From assembly GCF_041956535.1 (NCBI RefSeq), contig NW_027192208.1:382492-446491 (forward strand): a stretch of DNA of 64,000 nt, given 5' to 3'. Positions 9,118 to 20,956 of this stretch are shown here, in pieces (position 1 is the stretch's first letter; each line of letters starts with the position of its first letter). A program made the translations under genes and the position numbers. The notes under the pieces are model-generated. The model did no database searches. It was not told the origin of the DNA and was given only the letters and a program-made list of their open reading frames with translations. Source of the DNA: Calcarisporiella thermophila CBS 279.70 (Eukaryota > Calcarisporiellomycota).

Positions 9118-11463
9118 ATGAATTTAGATGCGGACAAGACCGATAGTGAGTCCTCTTTAACTTCTTCTGAACCGTCTATATACGTTTTCAAACCAGAAAG
9201 AGGAGTTTTCGAGGTTCAATCTTCTCCAACACATTCTACTCAGGCTTCCTCTCTTTCTGCAACCTCACAATCGGCTCAACAAGATAATATGATCTCGATC
9301 TCTGAACGTCATGGGCCACTTTTCCCGCCTCCAGGCCCGTCTCCCAATATTCGACCACTTTATATACATTCACAAGTCCGAGAAAGGTGCCCACTCTCTA
9401 GCAACTCCGAGTCAACGAAGAAGGCCAGCATGTCAATCGCATCGCTCATTGCTTCAGATGATATACAAGCGTTTTCAATCCCTCCAACCCTTCCTTCAGC
9501 AACACTACCACGGACACTCGAGAGTCGAAAACGTACCTTGCCTCCCGTTCATTTATCATTACAAACGGACCCAAGTATGGTCATTTCACCGTTGATGGTT
9601 GGAAATGATTTTCAATCTAGTGCATCAGTTTCTACACTTCCTCTTCAATCAAAATATTATTCCTTTCCCTTGATCACATCCACTCCGGTTCTCAGTTCGT
9701 ATACGGGTGAATCCAGTAAGCGTTACAGGCCCGATTCTTCGGGTAGAGACGAGGCATCTCCTACCAAGCGTCTTCAAACGCGATTCCCCCAGACTATATC
9801 TAGATCAGCTATCGGTGTCGGGAGTTTGCATAATAGAATCGCACAACAGAATTTTGGGCAGATAGTGTCGATCTCCTGCCTACACTCAGCTGTGGCTCAG
9901 AAATCATATGGATCTGAGAAGCGATTTCTATGTCCTCCCCCTGTGGTGAAGATATACGGACTTGACTCTCAACAATCACTAACTGTCTCAATGGCTGTGA
10001 CAGGAAGCGATATTAAGGATCAAAAAATCGTCACCAACAACGAAAGCGTGGTTTTTAAACAATTATATATAATGGGAGGTTCGAAATCGAAGAAAATTCG
10101 ACTACAACTTGATATTTCACATAATAATCCCAATACGGATAAGGATCATTGGAGGAGTTTACCTACTATTAGTTTCATGACGGACCCGGTAACAGTTATC
10201 TCAAAACCACCCAAAAAGAAGAGAGGAGCAAACTTATTGACGAGTATGCAATCGGGCGAATGGAAGATGACCAGTACAGGAACCACCTCGGGGAATTGGA
10301 TTGTTGAGGGGGGAAGAGTAGCATTTTATAACAGAATCAATTCGCAAACCGTTAGAACCAAATTTCTGAATATTGATCGCTCAAGTAAGGGTGAGTTTCG
10401 TGATATGACAACCGAAGAGATCGACGGGGGTGAGGAGGGGAAATTCAGTGCTGACGGAGGAAGGTGGACAGGCTTTATAATCAAAACATTACGATCTCCC
10501 AATATTGCCGGTTCCGACTCTAGTCAGCCAGCTATTTCAGATCAGAATGATGAGGGAGGTCGTCCTAGTCGCCCAATTCTTTATAATTCGATTGTCATAC
10601 TCACGGACCCAGAAACCAATCTTCGTTCGCCTCCACTCATTATTCGCAAGTTGGAACGCGGGAAATTGTTGCGAGATGAGGAGCAATCCACTCCCGTGAC
10701 ACAAATGCAAAAAGTAGGGCTGGAGCGAGCTTCATTTGACGCAATCGGAAGAGGAGAATTCATTGGCGCAAGAGATGAGGGATTGGGATACTGGACTATT
10801 GAAAACGATAGAGCGGAGGATGTTGTGTGCTGGACTATAGTTGGAGTGAGAGAGATGTGTGAAACTTTCGTCGTTCCGCCTCCTTCTCCTATGGCTATGA
10901 TGAGTGGTGAGCACCAGCAAAACAGAACGATAACACGCCCACCAAAGCTTCTGGAGCCACCGAAGTATAATCCGGGCGCCCACACTCTTGAGTTGGTATT
11001 TGATTGCCACCCATCCACATTTCAACACACAAATATTCGTCAACCAATTCCAACATCAAACAAGTCTGAGAATGATGGAAGGGACCCGGAGACACCTGAA
11101 AGATTACATATATTTTTGGGAGATTTGGGTCCGCTTCCCTTGCGTACGCATCTTGCTCCACTACGCATAGTACACGACTATAGTTCAATTTTTAATGCCT
11201 CTTCCGTACGAATGTCATCTTCAACTACATTTTCTGCCGATTTTGATTCTGATAATGACGATATTAGCGATCCAAATAAATGTCGCGTCGTAGTGGATCT
11301 TCCTATGGCAAGTGAGGAGACATTTGATGGGAGGCAGGGTGCAATCGAACTACCGTTATGGCTTGCTCGTGAAGATGGTGTTAAGTTTTTAATCGGAGGT
11401 TGGCAAATGTTATGCCATTTGAGTAGAGGGAGCCTGGCGAAATGGGCTATCACGAAAATTTGA
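9118..11463 (+). CDS. CSL (RBP-J/Su(H)/LAG-1) family transcription factor, copy 2
   Basis: Paralogue of the preceding gene, 781 aa from the first in-frame ATG (the open frame extends to 9067 but without an ATG; a 5' exon is possible). The same domain order is present: VAQKSYGSEKRFLCPPP near residue 258, FYNRINSQTVRTKFL near 403, VTQMQKVGLERA near 528, and the C-terminal VVDLPMASEE. The residues of the first motif, which recognises DNA in the family, are identical to copy 1. The N-terminal disordered regions are largely unrelated but share PPPGPSPN/PPPGPAPN followed by SMSIASLIA. The pair most likely arose by tandem duplication and diverged outside the DNA-binding core. Confidence 0.92.
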   Translation: MNLDADKTDSESSLTSSEPSIYVFKPERGVFEVQSSPTHSTQASSLSATSQSAQQDNMISISERHGPLFPPPGPSPNIRPLYIHSQVRERCPLSSNSESTKKASMSIASLIASDDIQAFSIPPTLPSATLPRTLESRKRTLPPVHLSLQTDPSMVISPLMVGNDFQSSASVSTLPLQSKYYSFPLITSTPVLSSYTGESSKRYRPDSSGRDEASPTKRLQTRFPQTISRSAIGVGSLHNRIAQQNFGQIVSISCLHSAVAQKSYGSEKRFLCPPPVVKIYGLDSQQSLTVSMAVTGSDIKDQKIVTNNESVVFKQLYIMGGSKSKKIRLQLDISHNNPNTDKDHWRSLPTISFMTDPVTVISKPPKKKRGANLLTSMQSGEWKMTSTGTTSGNWIVEGGRVAFYNRINSQTVRTKFLNIDRSSKGEFRDMTTEEIDGGEEGKFSADGGRWTGFIIKTLRSPNIAGSDSSQPAISDQNDEGGRPSRPILYNSIVILTDPETNLRSPPLIIRKLERGKLLRDEEQSTPVTQMQKVGLERASFDAIGRGEFIGARDEGLGYWTIENDRAEDVVCWTIVGVREMCETFVVPPPSPMAMMSGEHQQNRTITRPPKLLEPPKYNPGAHTLELVFDCHPSTFQHTNIRQPIPTSNKSENDGRDPETPERLHIFLGDLGPLPLRTHLAPLRIVHDYSSIFNASSVRMSSSTTFSADFDSDNDDISDPNKCRVVVDLPMASEETFDGRQGAIELPLWLAREDGVKFLIGGWQMLCHLSRGSLAKWAITKI

Positions 11464-12252
11464 TTTGCTCTTACTGTATTTACTTAGTAACTCCTTTCCC
11501 CTCATTAATCTGATTAGCATGTAAATTTTGTAATCCAATATTGTATATTGACTACCTCGCATTCCTTCCTAGAAATTTCTGAAATGATATTCTGTCTTAC
11601 TATTCTTACTACTCTTACTATTTTTTTAATCCTTTCGTTGAAAAAATGAGAAATCAATTTGCTTTAATTTCACTCTAGAAGAAGGGCTCGAAAAATGAAA
11701 TCAATTCAACACTCTGTTTCAATTGTTTCTCACTAATCCATTACTTTAAAAATAATACGCAATTCTTTTATAGACTAAATAAAAATAATATTGAGCCCAT
11801 TATGCATTCAAAACTATTTCTAAATTTTACATATAATATTTATCTCTACTTGTATTTGAGAGGAGATTAACAAGATTTGCGACAAAAGGCTATGACCATC
11901 CTGCTTCATTTTACCTTTTATTTCAATCTTAATACTCCCTTCCTTCATTTATTTTAAAAAAAATTCAACCAATATTGATGGCATTATTGTGGATTAGCGG
12001 CCGCAAATCATGAGAGATATCTTTATTTTCTTTTACCGAAGTCTTAATCATCCGTGAAAGTTATCTTTTTATTTTTAATCAAACTAATGGATCAAAATGT
12101 ATTTTATAATTAGTGATATTTTTATTTATAAAGTTTGACGAGAACAAATACAGTATTGCTTCTCAGAGAAATTCTCTCTTATATATTACAGGAGTTTGGT
12201 GGATTAAATATTATATTTAGTAAAAATGAATAGTGAAATATTGCTGATTAAG
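11464..12252. other. intergenic between convergent genes, nothing seen
   Basis: Strongly AT-rich, between the 3' ends of CSL-2 and the minus-strand GPCR gene. No coding, RNA or repeat signature was recognised. Confidence 0.5.
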
Positions 12253-13738
12253 CTAGAGGCCTTCGACCATTTTGCGATAGGCATAAGTATCGCCTAGCCT
12301 CTCTTCCTGAAAGTGCGATCGATTTTGCGGCGAAAGATTCGATTCCAATTGATAATAATTGGTGGACATTTGGGTCCCTATTTCGAACGTCGAAGTCTTT
12401 GGATCCCGAATAGAGCTATTCTTATCTGCCTTCAAAATCCGGAACACGATAAACCGACCAATTCGCTCACCCATCGTTTTCTGACGAGGCTTGTGTTCAG
12501 TAGCGAGAGGATATGGCTGTTCCTCATGTCCATATTTTGCAATAAGATCATTCTTAATGGTATTAAAAGAATTATGGACTGCAGGATCAAGAGAAAAGGC
12601 AATCAGGTTCAGAATGCCTGGGATATCTTTTTATGGGCAAATACGCATCGTTAGTAGGCATGGAGGGCGAGTATCAAACTTGATAATACCTGTTCCCCAA
12701 ACGGACCACACGTCAATCCCAAAATTCAATTCTCTACGATGGTGCATCCACAGCTCACAAATGCAGAATCCCATTTGAGTGATGAACGGAATAAGCGGGT
12801 ACAATGCACTAGAGCCAAAAATTAATATATAAATTGAACATTTAGAAATTAGCTTTCTCTGCCAATACTACTCACATGCGGCGAATAAGTTTATGCAGCG
12901 TTTTTTGCGTTTTACGGAATCGTGATTCTAATTCCGTGTTAGGGCGTGGGGTTTGAGACATGGACGCAAGTTCGCGCGCACTGTTCTGAAGCTTAATGAT
13001 AACTAATATAACGACCACCGTACAGTATACGCAGCTGCCCATCACCCAAAAAAGATAGGTAGCCCATTCAATATTCTTTGCCAGCTGGGTATGGCTGTCT
13101 TTGTACCAGCAGAGTTGCTGTGCTAAATCGAAGCCCAGATGGTTGAGTGCTAGAAAATGAATTGATTAGCATATCTCTACTCTGATTGTAGCATGACATT
13201 CTATTATTTGGAGTAGCTACCATATGGAGGGATGCTGATGATCAGGGAAGCCAGGATGGGTACTCCCCAGTACCAATACTCCCACCACTGGCGATAAGGA
13301 CGGCCGTGCAAGAAAACAAGCTGCAAATTGATGGCAATGGCATCGGTGAGAAAGCTATAGAGTAGCGTAAGCCAGACAACGGACCATGCAGCGAAGTCGC
13401 ATACCCATCCGCTTACAGGATAGAATGTGTAGATGAGGAAAGCGATTGCCTTCAACGCATCCACAAATGAAATCGCAGCCGTAAGACGCAAGGAAACTCG
13501 ATCCACAAGTTTTCGATTATAACATCCTTATATCAATATTTTAATCAACGATAAGTTAGGAGAAAGGATAAACGAAGCCTGCATAATTACCAAGACCGAT
13601 TATTATAAACACCACGATGAGACCGCATGCCAGCCCGAGTGAGTTGAGGATGACGTTAGAATAAAACACAAAGTCGTTTTGCCACTGCTCTTTCAGAGTC
13701 AAGTCTGGGACGCCGGGGGGTAAAGGGGTCTTATCCAT
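12253..13738 (-). CDS. seven-TM cAMP-receptor-like / Git3-type GPCR
   Basis: Exons in gene order are 13591-13738, 13221-13526, 12876-13149, 12690-12808 and 12253-12626 (five exons, all GT-AG, 406 aa). Hydrophobic spans lie at FVFYSNVILNSLGL, LTAAISFVDALKAIAFLIYTF, WSVVWLTLLYSFLTDAIAI, WYWGVPILASLIISI, WATYLFWVMGS, ALYPLIPFITQMGF and the last one with LNLIAFSLDPAVHNSF. The Cys in GWVC at the start of TM3 and the Cys in QQLCWYKD after TM4 fit the conserved extracellular disulphide. The third intracellular loop is basic and the tail is Ser-rich. The DPAV motif of TM7 occurs in fungal glucose/cAMP-receptor-like GPCRs. The ligand is unknown. The gene is divergent from the secreted amidase. Confidence 0.82.
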
Positions 13739-14372
13739 TGCTTGACATAGGTTACGGGGAAGAAACAAGCATAAACAAAGGAGGGAGGGCGAGGTTTAAA
13801 TGCGAAGCGTAGACCGAGCTTATGTGGTATTGAAAATATATGTAGCATGATTGTCACTTTATTACTCAACCGCACGTGCAGGGCTCTTGCGGAATATAAT
13901 ACCCTCATCCAATAGTATAGCATTACCGAAGCTTCAATAAAGAAAGTCCCCTTCGAAAGGTATCAGCTACGAAAATTGCATTGTCGCACATGCGGACTTT
14001 TTAGGACGACTCGGTACCACGAGCAGTAAACTAAACATTTCATTGGCACACATTGGAATATTGAGTTTATATTTTTAAATAAAGTTGTTGGTGCACTTAA
14101 CTCGAGTGATTTTAGTATCAAAATCGGACAAGCCCTATATACTTAGGCTTAAATTCTCTCGAAATCGTTTTTTCCCCTATTTTTTTTTTTAATTCTCTGG
14201 CTTTCTTGTCTCTTTTGTCTTAATCCTTATTTTCATTATTCTTATATTCTTCTCCTATTTTCTCAATATCTGTAGTATTTTCAAAATATTGATTATTTCT
14301 CCATAACTTCTCTCTCACCAAGGTTTCTTTTTTCTCTCATTCTCCCCCTCTTATCACATTAATACCGTTAAT
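13739..14372. promoter_or_regulatory. divergent GPCR/amidase intergenic region
   Basis: 634 bp shared between two divergently transcribed genes. A long pyrimidine (T/C) tract at about 14160-14350 lies directly before the amidase start, a common feature of strongly expressed fungal promoters. No specific operator was recognised. Confidence 0.45.
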
Positions 14373-16355
14373 ATGCCCTCTAAATCCTTTAAACGTCGTA
14401 CACTTTTTGCCCTCGCAACTGCAGTAGCAGCACTTGGCTTGGTTAATCAAGTAAATGCTGTCGATGTCGATAAGCTCCTTCAGGCTGATCTCGATCTCGG
14501 CCTTTGCAATGGTATCAATTTACGCGAAGCTACTATTCAAGACCTGCAGTATGCATTTGAGAATAACTTGCTCAGCTCTCACCAGCTCACCAAGTGTTAT
14601 CTCGACCGCATCAAGGTGATGAACCCTCACCTCAACGCTATTATTGAAGTAAACAAAGATGCTCTCGAAATTGCCGAGAATTTGGATAAGGAACGTAAAC
14701 AAAAAGGCTCTCGCGGACCTCTGCATGGGATTCCGATTCTGGTGAAGGATAATGTTGCCACTCGCGACGGTATGGAAACCGGCGCAGGTTCTTTGGCTCT
14801 GGTTGGCGCAAAACCAAAACAAGATGCTACGGTTGTTGCCAAACTTCGCAAGGCAGGAGCGATCATACTGGGTAAATCAAACATGTCAGAATGGGCCAAG
14901 TATGAGTGCTGCGCATTTTTCTATTGAATATAGTGCATTGATTAGATATACTTATATTTAGCTTCCGCTCCATGTCTTCAGTCGAAGCGTGGTCTGCACG
15001 CGGTGGTCAGACTCATGATGCCTACATTTTGAGCGCTCAACCTTCTGGTTCAAGTTCTGGCTCTGCGGTAGCTGTAGCTGCGAATCTGGCAGTGGCTGCT
15101 CTCGGTACCGAGACTGATGGTTCCATTATCGCTCCTGCAGCTCGAAATGCCGCTGTCGGTCTTAAGCCCACAGTCGGCGTGACATCACGTGCCGGTGTTA
15201 TTCCCATCTCTTCTACACAAGATTCGGTATGCTAGTTTTTTTCTGATAAATCACAAAAATTGAGGCTAATTTTGATGCATGCATTAACATCTGTGCATAA
15301 CTTTCATAATTCCGCTAGATTGGTCCTATCACTCGTACAGTCACTGATGCGGCTATCATTATGAATGCTATTGCTGGATTTGATCCTCGTGATGATGCTA
15401 CAAAAAAGATGAAAAAAGTCCCTGATTATGGGAGGAGCCTAAGGCGTGATGGTTTGAAGGTCGAGAATTGCAGTTGAGATACTATGAAGAATGCAGAGAT
15501 TATTGACACTTTTCTAATGCATTAGAATGTCCGCATCGGTATTCCGCGCAAGCCATACTGGACCGCCAAATCTATCAAATCTCAACTCTTCCAGTTGGAG
15601 AATGCTCTCACCCTAATGCGCAACTTAGGAGCGCGTATTCGCGACAATTCCGAAATTCCAACTGCGGACAAACTCAATAGTGATGAGTGGGTATGGTTTG
15701 ATAGCGGTAAGCATATTCGACATGATATAACTTCCGGGCATAGGAGGTAAATTAATCCTTTTCCGCGACTATAGAGTTGAACGTATGCTTAACTGAGTTC
15801 AAGGTCGGCCTGAATAACTATCTCCAAAATGAGCTGGAAAGTTCTCCGGTGCGCTCCCTCGCCGATATTATTGAGTTTAATGAGAAGCATAAAGACAAGG
15901 AAATGAAACTTTTTGGCCAAGATTTATTGATACGCTCCCAGGCTACAAAGGGTTTGGAAGATCCTGAGTATTTAAAATCTCGCTCAACCAACTTAAAGCT
16001 CGCTAGAGAGATGGGCATTGACAAGGTTTTGAATGATTATAATTTGGATGTGTTGGTAGTCCCTTCTGAACCCTTAGCTCCTGAAACTACCCCAGCAGCT
16101 GTTGCCGGCTACCCAATGATTACTGTAAATTTGCTTTTTTAGTCTATATTCAGGATTAATTTTTAACCTTGCTCTTTTGCATTCTTTTAGCTGCCTTTTG
16201 GATATGACGAGGATGGCCTCCCTCTAGGCATTTCTTTCATTGGGCGTGCTTATAGTGAACAGCTCTTGCTCAAAATTGGCTATGCATTTGAGCAGGCTAC
16301 ACGTGCGCGTGTCCCCCCCAATTACAAGAAGTGCTGCTCTAAAGTTGACATCTAA
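14373..16355 (+). CDS. secreted amidase (amidase-signature family)
   Basis: Hydrolyses amide bonds with a Ser-cisSer-Lys triad. Exons are 14373-14899, 14962-15226, 15319-15459, 15526-15706, 15775-16124 and 16191-16355 (542 aa). An N-terminal signal peptide (basic start, then an Ala/Leu-rich core ending VNA near residue 29) predicts secretion. Catalytic Lys125 lies in PILVKDN, the cis-Ser is S206 in PSGSSSGSAVAVAANLA, and nucleophile S230 is in GTETDGSI. One glycine of the usual GGSSGGS signature is Ser here, which is tolerated in the family. The C-terminal FGYDEDGLPLGISFIG is also typical. The substrate cannot be told from sequence. Mature Cys residues near the C terminus (KKCCS) could form disulphides. 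Confidence 0.92.
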
Positions 16356-17381
16356 TTTCATTCTATCTATTTAATCGCTCTAATGCTTTCTTCTTTTTAC
16401 TTGCAATCTTGGTGTGTATATGAGCTGAAAATAAACTCCCTTATTTATTTATCCAATTACAACTAAGCCCTTAGTTCTTTTAATAAAGATATTCTAGTTC
16501 TAGTAGAAAGCCTGCTAAGCAACAAGGCTGTAATCCAATGAATAAGAGGTGGCTTTCAAAGTTCGCTGAGTCTTTCTTCAGTTTTCAATGACGCCATCGG
16601 CTGAATATCTTTGACATTGCAGGTAGGCTAAACTCGAATAGATTTTGGCTGAAACGATTCGATCGCTTTACAAAAATATATGGTAATGTATAGGCTGAGG
16701 GCTGCTTGCGTTTTCTATGCACCTCTTCTAAAATAAAGTGCCGGTCAACTGATTCAAACAACTCAGCAAATCATTCCATTATTGTCGTCAACTTGCAGGG
16801 GCTAATATCCTCTATCAATTTGAAAAAAAAAATTTAGCCGGGGAAATGGTCGTAGATCAGAGTGTTTTGGGTGATATGTAATGATGGTAAACAGTTTCAT
16901 CTTGCTGATTTAATCCCAATCAGCCCCAGTGTCATCTTAATCTTGGTGTAGTCGTATCTGGTATTGTGTTTTGAAATTGACATGTAAAAAACGAAAAAAA
17001 GACTTTAAATATTATTTAAATATACACCTAACAACGCGTGAAAGGAAATGAAAAAATACAGAGAAACTATAAGAAAGAATAGTTCATAAAATCAAAGTAC
17101 TATACCCACAAAAGCGCATTAACAAAATAACAATAAAATAGGCAAATAAAAGCAGCATTAAAAATAAGATAGAGAATTTGGTAGGAATAGTAATATTACC
17201 GATCAATAAAAAACGAATCCAGAAAGCGTCGAGTTCAACTATCTCGAAGCCTAAAAATTCTTCTCGCCATCACAGAGTTCCATGCATCTCCTTACAAAAA
17301 AAAAAAAAATACAAAGAAAAAACAGGAAAATAAAACAAGAGTTGCATACAATACATTGAAAGATAAGATAATAATTTAGTG
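16356..17381. other. intergenic between convergent genes, nothing seen
   Basis: About 1 kb between the amidase and bZIP 3' ends, with A-rich runs. No open frame with a recognisable product and no tRNA-like fold. Confidence 0.5.
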
Positions 17382-19015
17382 TCATGATTGAGATGCATGC
17401 CACATTCCAATTGCAAAATTCGTTGGAAAGCTCGGGCGATGTGGACGGACATTCATCAATTCACACAATTTTTTCATGGCCTCAGTATTTTCCGTCTCCA
17501 TTGCGCCCAGACTACAGTTGTTGAGGTCATTGCCAGCAGCGCTTGTTGTGGAATATTCGGTGGGGCTTATCTCTTCAAAATCTAAAAGACCCGCCGGATT
17601 AAGTGGTGCAGCCGGGTGGGGCATAATTGAGGGTGCGGAGAGCAGATTAAGAAGAAACAGCGAAGCATTTGAAATCGGATTCGAGAGCTGATCCTCAGAG
17701 TCAGTTGGGGTGCCCACTAGCTCTTCTTTCGTGGCTGTGGACGAGGTCGAGTTGGTGGTAGTCAAGAGCTCACCGAAATAATCATTGATGAGCATCTGAT
17801 CCTCTTGGCGCTCAGAGGGTGTATGCGTAGAAAGTGGGGAAGAAATAGATGGAGTTGGTTGCGGCTCTCCTTGTTGTTGGGATGAAGGATGAAGTAGGGG
17901 TTGAAGTGGAGGGGGAATAGAGGAAACATCGCTATCCAACTTTTTCTTTTCATGGTGAACCTCGGCTATTCCATCCATTGATACATCTGCCATATTTTGT
18001 GCGTTCAAACCGTTAGAAACTTCCGATGCTTCCTCTGCTATGGTAGCAGAGTTCTCGGCCAGTTGGTCCGACCGTTGCTGTGGCATTAATGGCGATTTCT
18101 GTAAAGTACCTGGGCGATTATTCTCATGGCTCTTCTCATCTTTCTCTCCACCCTCTGAACCAACTATTTCCTTAATTTCGTTCTCATCGCTCTCTTTCAT
18201 TTCATCTTTCACGTCTACTACTTTCTCCAGCTTTTCACCTTTTAGTTGAGCCTTCAGTGCCTTGTTTTCCTGAATAACTTCGTCATAAGCTCGTTTTAAA
18301 TCCTCAAGTTCTTTCACCCTTTCCTCTAGATCCTTTACGTATTGTATCTTTCGTTGGCGGAATGCGCGCTGTGCCGCTCGATTTTGTTCCGCTCGGCGGG
18401 CAGTGCTGGTAGCTCGCCTACCGTATTGCATGTGATGTGATAAATTTTGATATGAGTAGGGGCTAGGAGCAGATGGAATAGAAGTTGGCGAGAAATTAGA
18501 ACTAGAGGATGGCGTGACTGCCTGCGGAAGAGCTTTGGGCAAAGCTGTGTCAGCTATGGCTGAAGTGACAATGGTAGAGCTGACGCTACCTAATAAATTT
18601 AAATACTCAGAGTGTTAATTGCTTCAAAAAAAAGTAAAAGAAATCCACCAAAACTCATAGTTAAACCAATTTGCATACCAATTTCGTGACCATTAGTAGA
18701 TCTCTCGAATCTTCTCTCATTTCCTCTGTTTGTGCTGGTTCCACCCGCCCAGTTGCCGCTTGTGGAAGATGTCGGTGTGTTTTGAGAATACCATCCCCGG
18801 CTTCCCCCTCCCATCAATCCATTAATATTTTCTCCTGTAGGTGTAGGCAATAATGGCTGTGAATGGTTAGGAGCAAAGCCAGGAGGAAACGTAGATCCTG
18901 GAGGGACTCCAGATCTTTCTTGGGCCGTGAGCGGAGGAGGCTGCGGGGGCCATCCCGAGTTCATTGCAGGGGGAATAGAGGTAGAGATTGGGTTCGGGAA
19001 CGGCAACCTGTTCAT
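17382..19015 (-). CDS. bZIP transcription factor, Yap1/Pap1-type basic region
   Basis: Exons are 18679-19015 and 17382-18589 (514 aa). The start is the ATG at 19015. The basic region at residues ~170-193 contains QNRAAQRAFRQRK, with the Q and F characteristic of fungal AP-1/Yap proteins. A leucine-zipper coiled coil to about residue 230 follows, then a charged and Ser/Pro-rich tail. Only two cysteines are visible near the C terminus (NNCSLG and KKLCELM), so the classical Yap1 cysteine-rich redox domains seem absent. It may not be a peroxide sensor. The N terminus is Pro/Gly/Asn-rich. The gene is on the same strand as CSN6, 310 bp apart. Confidence 0.9.
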
Positions 19016-19325
19016 CAAAAAATACCGTACTGGAACAAGTCAATTTGAAATGAGAATTTTGAAGCAAATTGAATATGCTAATATATAAGTGTGCTAAGTA
19101 GTGCTTTATCTTAATTGTGAGAACAAAAGAACGGCTTTTGCGAGAAAAAAAAAAATGCTGCGCACCGATTAATTTTCGCTTGTTTCTCCGCCAAATTCTG
19201 ATACTATTTGGAAATATCGATTTCCTCTCAGGGATATTTGCCGCAGAGATAAAATATTCCAAAATATGTCTTTATTTTAAAGACCAACCCATAGAAAAAG
19301 GTTACTATCCATACGAAATTAATAC
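19016..19325. other. short intergenic, bZIP promoter
   Basis: 310 bp between the CSN6 stop and the bZIP start, both on the minus strand. It should hold the bZIP promoter and CSN6 terminator. No clear motif was seen. Confidence 0.4.
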
Positions 19326-20608
19326 TTAGAGTTCTTTTATGAAGCCACGTCTGGAGCGACCAGGACCAGAACCTGCAGCAAGATTGAATTTTTCTGCGAG
19401 CTGTAAAAATGACAAGGCAGCACCGAGTTAGTACATATACTTGAAAGATTTAAAGAGGCTCATACTTCGTTGATGGCGTTTGCACCTTTTGTTACAGCGG
19501 CTAAATACGTGATTACTACTACATCATTACACTCTGTCATGAATTCTTCGTGGAACTCATCCACATCCATTGTTGGCAATTGATTACACAGGCTGCTAAT
19601 TTTTCGTAAAATGTCATGGTCCCGTTGAATTTCTCCCTTTTCAACACTTGTTAAATATTCATGCAATAGCTTCACGCGCGACTGAAGCATTCCAATTGCA
19701 TTTCTTTGATTGACTAGATGCGCAATTAAAGATGAACCAGCTCCTGCGCTTTCGTTTACTGTCTGGTTGACATGGTCGACTGAAATGCGCTCTGCCTCTC
19801 CTGTTTCAATACGATATGATGCAGCAATGAAAAGATGCTGAGGAACACCATTTACTATGTCGATCGTAGACTCATAGAGCGCAAGTGGGAGATTTCGTGA
19901 AGAAGAAACCACAAGTTGGGTAGGGTTAAGTTGCAGGAACAGTGGGCTTTCATTAAAGTCCATCATCTAAAAACTATATTAGTCATAGTACTTTAAAAAT
20001 TATACAACAGAGTGAAATTACCTGTTTATGAATGTGCATTTCCATTTCAGTTGGAGTCTGACCCACAGAATACCACCCTAGGAAATCGTAGTCAGGGAAT
20101 ACTTGCAGAACTAATAAAAATTATGAGATTAAGAAGAGTGGGCATAAAGGGAGAAAAATACTATTTACACTGTTCTTGTCTTGACACAAAAAACGAGTGA
20201 TCCACAACTATCTTCTCGTCTATAATTTTACATAATAGTTCGTACGTATTGTAGATCTCGATTTCTCTCCCTTTTTGTGTGCCAAGTAGCGCTCCGAAAA
20301 CTAAATGAAAATTAATATTTTAATCGAGAATACAAGTTAAAAATAAAATGAATTTACCACGATTGGTTGCATTTCCTTGTACTTTCTCCCGTGTATAGTG
20401 ATCTGATATATTCATTAGTGCCAGTGGATGTCTTTTATAAAGAAAAATAGTATATATTATGTGTATTCAGATAAGAATTTTTTATTAATCAAAATATATA
20501 CACTTACAGTGCTACATTTAGACCAGAGTTATTGGTTGATTGTGATACAACAGAAGACGTATTCACTATAGTAGATGTTGCACTGCGTTCCTCGAAGGTC
20601 CCCTCCAT
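19326..20608 (-). CDS. CSN6: COP9 signalosome subunit 6 (MPN domain)
   Basis: A scaffold subunit of the COP9 signalosome, which removes Nedd8 from cullins; it pairs with CSN5. Exons in gene order are 20508-20608, 20358-20431, 20169-20300, 20022-20110, 19466-19966 and 19326-19400 (323 aa). The MPN fold is seen as HPLALMNISDHYTR, FGALLGTQKGREIEIYNTYEL, FPDYDFLGWYSVGQTPTEME, and ESPLFLQLNP. The C-terminal helical part AERISVDHVN and RNAIGMLQSRVKLLHEYL matches CSN6. There is no JAMM metal site, as expected for this subunit. It rests on five splice junctions that all keep phase. Confidence 0.95.
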
Positions 20609-20956
20609 CTCTGTGAGTAGACGAATAAAAATTGATATGATATTGTACTCGAAGTGGCAAGTTAAACTTTCATATATAGATGAAACTAAGCCTCAGAGTC
20701 CAATTCGATTCCAAACTGTGTGGCATTGATTCATATTCCAAATATGTCAATTATGATCGCTTTTCGTTTTAATACACGAATATATACTAAGATAACCTCC
20801 ACCTACTATGGTTTGTATATCCATCACTTTTTTTTTTCTCTCCATCTTAATACCCCAATTATTGTTTCTTATAATTTTACATAAGTATCCTTCATTTTAA
20901 CTACAAGAGCAACCTCCTTTTTTTTGTATAGCTTTGCATTGCCACATGCATTCTCA
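20609..20956. promoter_or_regulatory. divergent CSN6 / SH3-scaffold promoter region
   Basis: 348 bp, AT-rich with T-runs, between two divergent starts. A possible 3' splice site (TTTTTTGTATAG at about 20920-20931) precedes the downstream gene, so a 5' exon for that gene cannot be excluded. Confidence 0.4.

Noticed and set aside
12253-20608. Possible secondary-metabolite cluster (amidase, bZIP, nearby MFS)
   Set aside because: No PKS, NRPS, terpene synthase, P450 or tailoring enzymes; the genes between are housekeeping.
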